Of a stretch of DNA of 64,000 bases, positions 24,530 to 34,215 are shown piece by piece (the first letter of the stretch is position 1; every line of letters starts with the position of its first letter). The notes under the pieces are model-generated. The model made no database searches. It saw only the letters and a program-made list of their open reading frames with translations, and was not told the origin of the DNA. The stretch is from Cocos nucifera (lineage: Eukaryota; Streptophyta; Magnoliopsida; Arecales; Arecaceae): contig QRFJ01003075.1 of the NCBI GenBank assembly GCA_006176705.1, forward strand, positions 62,001-126,000, written 5' to 3'. The position numbers and the translations under genes were made by a program.

Positions 24530-26351
24530 TAAACAAAAGATCTAAGACTGATCCAAATCAGGCAGAGTACTATCCATCTGGGGCATGAGAAAGAAGGGCG
24601 TGCACCCTTTCTTGTGCGTGGAAAGGTTTCACGAGAAACTTTTTCTCGTAGAAAATATGTGCGTAGAATTAAGGGATAAGGATAGGTGGTTGCCCATTCA
24701 AATTCAAATTTTATGAATTTGAATGGCAACTAATCAAATCTTATCCACCTGAGGCGTGAGAAGGCTAGGCATGCACCCCTTAGTGCATGGAAAATTTTTC
24801 ATGAGAATCTCATTCTCGTGGAATTTCAAATGGGTGCAGGAGCAGGGTGAGGTAGCGAGTAGACTAGTCAAACTAGTCTAAGTTAAACTTTATCCAATTG
24901 AATCCATTCCAATCTAAATTAGTTAGGCCCAATTAGATCAAATTAAATCCAACTTATTTAGGCTTAATTAAACTCAATTAAATTTTAATTAAATTAGAAA
25001 TTGATTAAGTCCAATTAAATTAGGAAACAAACCTCCTCGATGATTAGGTCATCTCATAACCTAATCAGGTCAAACCCAACTAAATCTAATTCAATTAGAC
25101 TTGATCCAAAACTCATTACTTAATCAAATTAAGTTAATTAGTAATCAAATCACTAATTAAATCTTTCATAAATATAGAGTCCAAATCCAGTGGATATCCA
25201 AGCAATAGAGTTCCATCAAAATAAAATTCTTAATCAAAGAGTTCCAAACCAGTAGGACTCTTGATCCCAATGTCCCAAACGAGTGAAACTAATGATCACC
25301 GAGTTCCAAACCAGTAGGACTCTCGATCATAGAGTCCTAAACAAGTAGAACTCTTGGTCGAAGAGTTCCGATCCAATGAAATTCTTGACCATAAAGTTTT
25401 AGTCCAGTGGGACTCTTCATCGCCACCAGATCAAGTAGGAACCTCTAATATATGTAACCCCATAGGTTCGAGCCTAAGTCAATAACACAGAAATTACTTT
25501 CTATACCAATCAAAATGATCATATAGCAATGGTACCTGACGTTCAGATAGGTTGAATAGTCGCAATCATAATATTCAGAACCTACACAAATATGGTTACC
25601 ATATAATTCATCCATTTGACCTCTATATATAGGATGACTCTGAGTTAAACTATCAACCCTGAAAAATATATCCAAATTGTGTCTCAACGTCATCAGTCCT
25701 ATGACTCCTCACTAGGACTATCCTGGCCAAGGTTTTGCTAAATTGAAATACAATTGAACACCACTTCTGAAACCAAGAGTGGTCAATCTCATCTTGATAC
25801 ACGCACCAACTTCTCAAGTACTTGACTGTGTGCAGAAATCTTCCATCATTAAATTAAAAATTTAGATAGTCCAACACTAAAAAATAGTGAGTTGCTTGGA
25901 AGTTATCCTAGTGATTTTTGATTGAAAGGATACTTATACCCATATTCCATCAGAGCAAATATTGATAGCAGAAAAGTTTTGGAGTTGGTCATATTTAATA
26001 TAGATGTATCCCTACATCTTACCTACATATCATACTAATATCTCCATACTTCTTTGTTAAGAAGACAACCAATCTATATAGCATACAATGACCTACACTC
26101 AATAAATATTATTATTCTTAATAACAACGTATTATTTGGTCGTGAATAAATTTAAGAACTAAATGATAAATCATTCTTTGTCGATTCTAAATAATCCTAA
26201 AAACTTTACCACAATACAGGAATTCATTAGAAAATAAAAAAATTTATGATAAAAAATATTAAAATAATTTTTATTTATTTATAATTTATATATAAATATA
26301 AACATATATTTCAGTGGGCTGATGATTGATTTTAAAATACTATTCCCAACA
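24530..26351 (-). repeat. LTR of family C, minus orientation
   Basis: On the minus strand it starts TGTTGGGAATAG at 26351 and aligns with the first half of the plus-oriented LTR at 20143. The inner end near 24530 is approximate, since similarity to the other copy fades. It carries a tandem array at 25174-25421 not seen in the other copy. Confidence 0.7.
25174..25421. repeat. Degenerate minisatellite, about 31-bp unit, about 8 copies
   Basis: Units resemble GAGTTCCAAACCAGTAGGAC followed by TCTTGATCAT. Two units are almost identical (starting about 25240 and 25301) and the others differ by several bases. It lies within the minus-oriented family C LTR. Confidence 0.8.
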
Positions 26352-27063
26352 ATAACTTCCCGGTGTCACGGAGGGGTTTGGCCGTGGGTGTCCGGGCCGA
26401 TGGAGGGGCACAACACAAACACAGGCGACTGGAAGGATGGAAGGCAGGTGACTACCGAGAGAGGTGGCGAGCGGTTGTCGTTGTCGAATGTAGGGGAAGA
26501 GAGGGGAGGCCAAAATCGTAGTGACGACGGAGTGGGTTTTAGGAGGATCGGAGAGTGGGGGGGGGGGGGTTGTGAAACCCAGTCGACCGATGGCCTTAAT
26601 GGCGATGGTGGGAGGTGGCTTGGAGAGAAGATGGGTGGTGGTGGAAGGTGCACACGGTGATGGGAAGCGGCTCGGCATGAAAATAGGTGGAGTGATGGTG
26701 GGTGTTGAGTTTCGGTGGTAGTGGGAAATGGCGCGGTCAACTAAGGAAGCTTAGACTGTGGCAGGGCTAGAGAAACTGGAACAGGGGAGAGACGAGGCCG
26801 ATGAAGCTTAGAAGAATGAAGATAAGAAGAGAAGCTGAGACAAGGAAGAAGAAGTAGAAGAGAAAGAAGAAGCAGGGAAGAAGAAGAAGAGTAGAGGAAG
26901 AGGAAGCCTGAAGAAGATGAGAAGAGTCGGGAGGGAGAAAAGGGGTTCTCAATTCATTTCCATTCTCTGATTTTTCGATTACACAACAATCCATGTATAA
27001 TAGGCGTTAATAAACTGTAACAAACTCTATAATAAAATAACAAACTAATAGGATTTTCTAACA
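26352..27063 (-). mobile_element. Possible short LTR and adjacent GC-rich internal sequence
   Basis: On the minus strand, TGTTAGAAAATCC at 27063, then TTTGTTACAG and a long pyrimidine-rich stretch ending GCCCTGCCACA near 26755, has the make-up of a short copia LTR. No primer-binding site follows. 26352-26755 is GC-rich with Pro/Ser/His-rich open frames on the minus strand, a low-complexity composition. No second LTR is seen. This could equally be a piece of some other element. Confidence 0.3.
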
Positions 27064-27214
27064 AACCGGTCCAGTGCATGCTTTAAAATACATGCATGAG
27101 CAACAAATAAAAAAAAATATATCTAATTTTTTTTACACCTATTCATACATTCACAGGTAAATAAAATGTATGAAAATAAAAATATCGAAAGTGGTGCTAT
27201 TGGGTGATGTCCTT

Positions 27215-27890
27215 ATTAGAATTAACGATGACAACGGGTAGGATTTAGGTTGGATATTATACTATCCATCTCTAAATCCAAACTTAATATTCTAAATTCA
27301 AATCCTATCCGATCGGATAAGAAAAAAGATACCCATTCCCATACCCAATGGATTCAGGGATACCCATGGATAACCTATTTCTCCATACCTCATCCAGATC
27401 CATCCATACCCAAAAAAATAAACAACCAAAATAATTTTTAAGTAAAGATAGAAGGATATTATTTTTAAATAAAATAAGACCATCTCTATCAGAACTTGTT
27501 CAAAAAAATAAAAAATTCAAAATTATAATATTTTTAAGATACAAAAATATTAATTATCTTATTCTATAATAAAAAATATTAAGTGAAAAAGAAGCTTGAG
27601 ATAATAAAAGATAATGAGAATGAAGAAAAAAATATATAATTATTATATTAACTATAAATTGAATATATATATATATATATATTCGGATATGGATTTGGGT
27701 ATTATCTATATCCATAGGTTTGGATCAGGGTTGGATTCGGGTTTGAATAAAAAATAACACTATCTATACCCATGCTACAGTTTTTGAATTTTTTTCAAAT
27801 CCAATCAAATTCTATTTTTCGAATTTAACTGAATTTAAATATGGTGCATACCCATCGGATCGGATCAATTTTACCATCTCTAATCAAAAT
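27215..27890. mobile_element. hAT-type MITE (27223-27882) with imperfect 8-bp duplication
   Basis: The left end TAACGATGACAACGGGTAGG and the right end, TAGAGATGGTAAAATTGATC when reversed, are versions of the common plant hAT terminal repeat TAGGGATGGCAA. The flanks ATTAGAAT (27215-27222) and ATCAAAAT (27883-27890) agree at six of eight bases. About 660 bp, no coding capacity, with an (AT)n run near 27663. Its middle is rich in GGATA/TATCC words (ATACCCAT, ATGGATAT). Confidence 0.65.
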
Positions 27891-28380
27891 GTGAACTCTT
27901 ATTGATAACTTGACGGCTTAGCATGATATGAACTGAGCTTGTCCTCACCATAGAGATACTTGAGAGCTTCTTGGTCAGAATGTAGAATGAAGTCCTAATA
28001 CAAAAGATAGGGCCAACAATTATGAGTATTTGCACCACAGCATAATACTCGATATCATTTGTTGAATACTTAAGCTTAGACCCACTCAACTTTTGGTAGA
28101 AGTAATTGGCCTCCCTTTCTAGCTCAAGACCGCCCCAATACCCACCTTGGAGGCATCACAATCCACTTCAATGGCTGCCTAAATTCTGGCAAAGCCAATA
28201 TGGGAGCTACCAATAATCTCACCTTAATCTCTACAAAACTTTGCCTAGCATCAAGTGGGAACTCAAATTGATTTGCCTTCTTCACACAAGCTATATATAG
28301 AGATACAATTGCATTGAAATTGTAAATGATTATGTGGTAGAACAAAGCCAACCCATGGCTACTCCATGCTTCATGAAGAG
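27891..28380 (-). pseudogene. Gypsy RNase H remnant
   Basis: The minus strand keeps the block around S-T-N-D-I-E-Y-Y-A-V-V (27990-28070), matching the region of gypsy RNase H where the catalytic Glu precedes Y/LA-x-V, and upstream pieces resembling the RT/RNase H tether at 28140-28350. Stops and frame changes throughout. The left end abuts the hAT-type MITE. Confidence 0.6.
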
Positions 28381-28563
28381 TCTTAGGTTCTCACCAATTA
28401 ACAATAGCCTACACCTTAGATTGGTCCATAATAAGTCCGTTTCAAGATATAACATATCCTAGAAATACTAATTAATTAGCCAAAATGATGCACTACTTTA
28501 TGGTGATATATAACTTCTCCCAAAGTGTCTATAGCATCTCATGAAAGTGTTACATAAACTCCT

Positions 28564-29074
28564 CTATCTTCGACCATATATGAGCATGTTATCACAATAA
28601 ACAATTGCAAACCTTCCAATGTGTGGTTTCAATAACCGATTCATCACTCTTATGAATGTACTACATATTTTTGAGAGTTCAAATGACATCACCAACCATT
28701 CATATAATCTCTCATGTATTTTGAAAGGTGTTTTCCACTCATCCATTGGCTTTATCATTATGTAATGATACCTGCTCTGCAGATCTAGCTTGGAAAATAT
28801 CTTAGCTCCGAACAACCAGTCTAACATATCATTTAACCTCAAAATTGGAAAGTAATTCTTCATTATTATTTTGTTTATAGCTCTGTTATCCACACATATG
28901 TGCCAAGTTCCGTCTTTCTTAGGAGTTAGAAGGGCCAAAATTGCACAAGGGCTCATTCTCTCTCTAACATATCCTCTTTCCAAAAGCTCATTAACTTGCC
29001 GGGATATCTCTGCATACTCTGGAGCTCATCCAATAGTGGGCTCTATTTTGAAGACTAGCTTTGCAATTAATTAG
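28564..29074 (-). pseudogene. Gypsy reverse transcriptase remnant
   Basis: A 139-codon open frame (28564-28983), extended upstream in another frame, holds fingers and palm of a Ty3/gypsy reverse transcriptase: LLTPKKDGTWHICVDNRAIN, then FSKLDLQSRYHY, then the active-site region. The Y-x-D-D box reads Y-C-D-N, so the second catalytic Asp is lost. The sequence resembles chromovirus reverse transcriptase. It belongs to the same element as the flanking fragments. Confidence 0.8.
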
Positions 29075-30380
29075 TAAATGCTATATTAGATATCTCGGAG
29101 TGAGAGTAATCTAGATGGCAACTCCTTAGGAAAGATATTAGCAAACTTCTAAATAATTAGTTGAGCCATTTTTGGAATGCCACTATTTTCCACAACTTTC
29201 TTTCCCAATAAAACCATGATTTTTCCAAACTTTAAAGCAACCCAAGTAAATTATACTTGAGAAAGAAAACTGCTACTACCCTTCTGTTGTGGGTTAGGTG
29301 TCCCTTCCTTTGATGGTACTTACATAATTTTAATTGCGTTCATTATAAATGAGTAAGTATTTTTTTCTTTCATCATGCATTATACATTTGTCACACTGCC
29401 AAGGATACCATAGTAGAAGATGACAGGCATCCATTGCCATGACCTCACACTAAGCTTGATCTTAATACTTACTACCAATAAAGAATAATACCAAGTACCT
29501 CTTCAACACCACAACCACACTACCTATCTTTAACTAGGCTATCTTATATGGACAAGTTCATCCTCATATTCATCTAAAGCAAGCAATGCTTTGTGACTTG
29601 TAGGTTCCTCTTCCTCATCTTTAGTAATCAATAATTGCTTCCCTTCTTATCCTTTTGGCTTCTTACAATATGTGGCTATGTGACCTAGTTCTCTATACTG
29701 AAAGCACCATATCTAACATTGTGCATTTTGAATTGATTTTAGAATTTAATTCTCAATTGTATTTGATGCTATTGTACCTTTATGAATAGTAGAATTACCA
29801 CCTATAGGAACTCAACCTGATGCTTTAGCACCCTACAACATCGATACTTGCTGGTTTCTTTGCAACTTCTTTTCTATCACTAGAGCATACTGATGCACCT
29901 CTGATATTGACTATCCCTTAATAACAATTCATCGTGAATTCGTTGGCATAAACTCCCATATATCTCGAAACTAATCATTCTTGGGATTTATCCAAATCAT
30001 TCTAAGCAAATAATTTATAGAATTTCTTAAAATAATTATCAGCTAATTCGCCTCCTTGCCTTAAATTTTGTGATATATGATATAGAGTATGAATATAGTT
30101 ATAAAAAAGAAACCAACCATACATCTTCTTCATTTTTTTTCCAATTAGTGATTTTTGGCTTACTACTACACTCCCATATGATCGATTTTCATGCAGCCCT
30201 TCTACGCCACAGCCATGTTTCCATTGGTGGCACTTTCTTATTGTCTCGAACCTTCTTGAACTCAAGGATATCCTCGATCAAATAGAGCCAATCCAGACAC
30301 TTCTCCATGGTCAAGCTCCCTTTAACTGAAGCAAGTTGATTTTGATAGGGAGTGGGTGCAGATTTGGCCCATGTATTCAA
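29075..30380 (-). pseudogene. Gypsy gag and protease remnant
   Basis: Capsid-like pieces at 30002-30380 (the block GSLTMEKCLDWLYLIEDILE is typical of chromovirus capsids) and a zinc knuckle at about 29655-29710 (CFQYRELGHIATYC on the minus strand; the first Cys pair is altered). The protease region at about 29080-29600 is decayed. No LTR or primer-binding site was found for this copy on either side, so its ends are lost or too diverged. Confidence 0.6.
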
Positions 30381-33300
30381 ACTTAAGTTAAATTAAATAA
30401 GTTGAACGATAAATCTAACATTTGGGGCATATGCTCAAATAGCAAAAGTCAATTCTGGTGAAGATAATCAATGACTCTTAATTAAGAAGGATGATAAAAA
30501 ATGATCAATATTATCATACCGCATGATCCCATATTGACATCAATTCTTATGGAACTAAGCATGTTCCATTTTTGTAAATTTCTCACCTCTACAAATGAAC
30601 AACTTGTCGTATATAAATCATTAAAAGCCATTTTACTAATCTAAATAGATATAATTAATTTAACTTTAATATATTTTAATCTTCTTGAAATAATAAAGAA
30701 TATAGAGATGTCATAGACTCAATAATGATAATTATATCAAAATAAAAAAAAAGAATAAAATTGTCTGAATATGGTCGTTTAATATTCCTACTTAATCAAG
30801 TTAAAATCTTACACCAAAAAATTAACAATAGGAAGCTTCTTCTTTTTTTTTGACTTGTCAATTCAACCAGGTCATGAAAGACGTGGCAAGTCTCAACCGA
30901 GTTTTTAAATAAATTTTTGAATGTAAAACCTTCTAATTATGCAAAATTACATGAATGCCCTTGTAAAGATGCTATTTTCATGTATATTTTTAAAAAAGTT
31001 TTCTTTTTGTATGTCTACTTGTTAAGAGTATTTTTGTCTTTTTTTTAATTTTAAAATGCTCATTTTAATGGCATTAGATGATATAGATACATATTTATTA
31101 AAAAAAATAAAAAAAAAGAAGCAAAATAAGTATTTTTTGGGGTTATATATGAAAATAATAATTTTGGAAGGATATTTATATAATATTATATATTTAGAAG
31201 GATATACATGTAAAAGAACTCTTAATATTATTATAGCCCAATGAGGTCACAGGTAGATATTTCCTAGAGCCAGCGGCACTAGGAGCTCCTGAGGCATCAA
31301 AGAACTTCTGGACAAAACTAGATGGAGGAGATTGAGAGCGTGGACCGTTCACATTCTAAAATTCAGTATAAACCCAAAGGTTGCACTCAAGGTGGGACCC
31401 CTTGGGCTGTTTTCTTCTCCCCATTCGTGCGGTCAGCGCATGGGAGTCACAAACCTGAGATTACTTACATGACTTTCTCCCCAGATTTTCAGGTGGAGTG
31501 GGTAATTAATTACAGGATGCAACCTTAAATTGGGGCAAAGGAACCGTTGCTTATGCTTATATTAATAGTCCAATGACAAAAAAGGAAAAAAAAAAAAAAA
31601 AAAGGCTTGGGCTGGGTGGTGGATTAAACCAACCAAACTTTCCTGCGGCATGAAATTAATGGAGGGACCTACTTACCACCTAATTAAAGGCTCAACAACG
31701 ACCCTAACCGAAACCTAATTCTTTAGTCATGGAAAGCTGTGCTCATTGAAGTTCGCTAATTCCGTGGTAACCTGGAAGATGGTCTGCAGGAAAGCCGAGG
31801 CATGGGTAGATTTAAGCTGCATGGAAGTCAAATTTATAGGTCCTAGTCCAACATCATCTTCAACCAAACCATGTTAATCTTCAAACTTGTGCTATGAAGT
31901 TCCCAAAACTCTAGCACTCTTAGGACCTATTTGGTTAAGAGTAATCTGACATAGAAAAATACATTCCACAACAAATTCCTATGTCTAACATAAAAAATGG
32001 ATAAGAAAGAAGATAAAATAAGTACTGAATCCATTTCTATTTTTCTAAGAGCAAAATAAATATGATTAGGGGGTGATTTTTTTTCGACGTTGAATTACCA
32101 GGTAAAGATAATCTGAAATTATCATATCTTAATAAAATTATCCTCAATTATATTATATTAATATTAATAATAATTATATTATATAATTAATATTAATTAT
32201 ATTAATATAATATTATATTAATTATATAATATTTTTGTATCAATATATTAATATATTTATTAATAAATATTAATTATTAGTAAATAATTAAAAATTATTA
32301 TTTTCAACAAATCTAACACAAGATTTATTAATAATTAATATGACATTAAAATTTATTTATAATAAGAAATAATTTTTTTAATATATATAATTCAATATTT
32401 GAAATAGTCAACATTAACAGCATCCATGTAAGTAGGCTATAAATGGCCAATAAATGGATCAAGAAAAATTACATAAATTATTTATTTAAAATTTTATTGA
32501 AAGTTTGAAAATACTTTTATATAAGATTATCTCCAATGAGGTATAGTATTTTTTTTTTTCAGAGCTATTTTTTGGAGTAATTTTTTCACAAACCAAATGC
32601 AGCAAAATTTATTTTACCCTCAATCATTTTTTGAAATAAATAATTTTTAAAAATTATCAAAATCTAATATACCCCAACCAAATTAACAATTTAAAGATGA
32701 ATTGTGCGGGTAGTAACACTGAATAAAAAATAAGTTTCAGAGTAGCTAATGAACACAACCACCAGAGCATGGAAGTTCCACCGCTTGTGGATTAAATAAG
32801 AGAGAATCACTTAAAACGGCACAAGTTTGTTTAACCAGACCATGGAGATGTCCATGACCTGCCTTGGTTTGAAAAGACAAGTCGTTCAATTTGTCCATTG
32901 TAGAAATTGTGCGGACGAGTCTTATCGTACGTTCAAGCCGCAACACTGAAAATCTGTTTTTCCTTCATCTCATCAAGTGTCAATTGTTGGGTCTGGATTT
33001 GGTCGGGGTTTTTAACAGACCGCGGAGCCTTCTGAATATTTAGGCTCATGCTCCCCTCCAAGCATGAGTACGGTCAGGCATCAAAGTTGATCACACTAGG
33101 ACGCCAGCCTCCGCAATTGTGACTCTCCAACTGCATCCTTGGACTGAGACATTGGTATCTCATCAGAACGCCAGGTTGGTTTGCAAGTTTTCTAAATGAA
33201 ACGGATGCTCAATATATCTGCAGGCGGTGGGAGCTTCCCACACCAAGCCAGCAAACATTCCACGCCACCACCCATCACCAGATGATCAGAAATTGTACCT

Positions 33301-33973
33301 TGGGGAGAAAAGCAACAATGATTTTTTTTTTTTTTTTTCTCTCTCTCTCTTGCAACTGTACAGAGCCGAAGTTCTTGATCAGGGAATAATGCCGAACACA
33401 AATCCAGCAATCTTCTAGCTACGAAGCTCATTCGGTATGCCAGTTCCACGAACAGCCTCCTTCCTCATCCTTTGGATGCAACTCTCCAGCCTTCACAAAG
33501 GGCAATTTAAAGTCATCTCTTTAAGGCTGTCGAGCTCAGTGCCTCAATGCAACAAATAAGGTTCATGACAATTAAACCAAAGAAAAAGCAACGGCAACAT
33601 AAGTATCAACGATAGAAGCCAGCACAAACCAGATGCTTTGGATTTTGATTAACAGATTTTCGCCTTCAACAATGCAGAAGGCCAAATGTGAAAGGCTGAC
33701 AATGCCCACAATAATGGTGACTAGATAACTGAATCAATCACACTTCACAGATGCCCTCAGCCCTGTTAATAAGGATTGAAAAACAAAATTCCTATGGGAA
33801 GTTTTCTCGACACACCTTGCACCATATCGGTGGTTGATGAGTCCATGATGCACCTCGTAACTAGATCATTAATTTCGAAAATGAAATCGGCCAGAAAATG
33901 ATGGGGCTGAATGGGCGTTTGTTTAATCATCCAATTCGAAAAATATATGCCATCATGGAATTTTCCTCAACAT
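30381..33973. other. Low-repeat stretch without recognised genes
   Basis: AT-rich, with poly-A at 31585-31605, a very AT-rich, self-complementary segment at 32100-32420, and T/CT runs near 33320. An open frame at 32746-32946 (minus) has less biased composition, but I recognise no domain. 33200-33970 lies just past the stop codon of the ClpT-like gene and probably contains its 3' untranslated region. Confidence 0.5.
32090..32700. repeat. Possible AT-rich MITE or palindromic insertion
   Basis: Begins near GGGGGTGATTTTTT (32070) and ends near TATACCCC (32670); the interior is almost pure A and T with TTAATATTAAT-type palindromes. Ends are only loosely inverted and no clear duplication was found. 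Confidence 0.3.
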
Positions 33974-34215
33974 CTATCTATAAGCCATGACTGCATCCTC
34001 ATTAGCCTGCATGTCGCAAGACTCATGTCATGGTCAAGAAAATTTCACAACCTAGTTCTCTAGAAAGAAGATGGGTTTGAAACTTACAGACTTGACCAGC
34101 TCATTAGCTTTATCATCATCAAAACTGAGGGAAGCCAATATCTTGTGACCAGCAGAATCTTTCTCTGACCATATGCCTAGAAGCAAATGCGTCGTGGTTA
34201 TTTCTCCATTGTCAC
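33974..34215 (-). CDS. ClpT-like chloroplast Clp protease accessory protein, last two exons
   Basis: Two exons in phase: 34088-34215 (128 bp) and 33974-34006 (33 bp, ending in TAG), separated by an 81-bp intron with GTAAGT donor and TGCAG acceptor. The first encodes the second half of a Clp N-type repeat with the block THLLLGIWSEKDSAGHKI and then DDDKANELVK; the second adds ten residues. This pattern is that of plant ClpT1/ClpT2, small stromal proteins related to the ClpA/C N-domain that bind the ClpP/R core. Earlier exons (transit peptide, first repeat) were not found between 34216 and 37041 nor in 52243-53488; they may lie beyond the window, or the locus may be a fragment. Other Clp N-domain proteins are possible. 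Confidence 0.6.
34007..34087 (-). other. Predicted GT-AG intron of ClpT-like gene
   Basis: 81 bp, minus strand, starts GTAAGTTTC and ends CGACATGCAG. The phase is 0 on both sides, which keeps the reading frame. Confidence 0.6.

Noticed and set aside
26340..26740. Proline/serine/histidine-rich minus-strand frames that look like a gene start
   Set aside because: Low complexity in a GC-rich stretch, overlapping frames on both strands, no domain or splice structure that I could support.
32746..32946. 66-codon minus-strand frame with balanced composition
   Set aside because: No domain recognised, no splice signals that tie it to the ClpT-like exons; noted only as unassigned.
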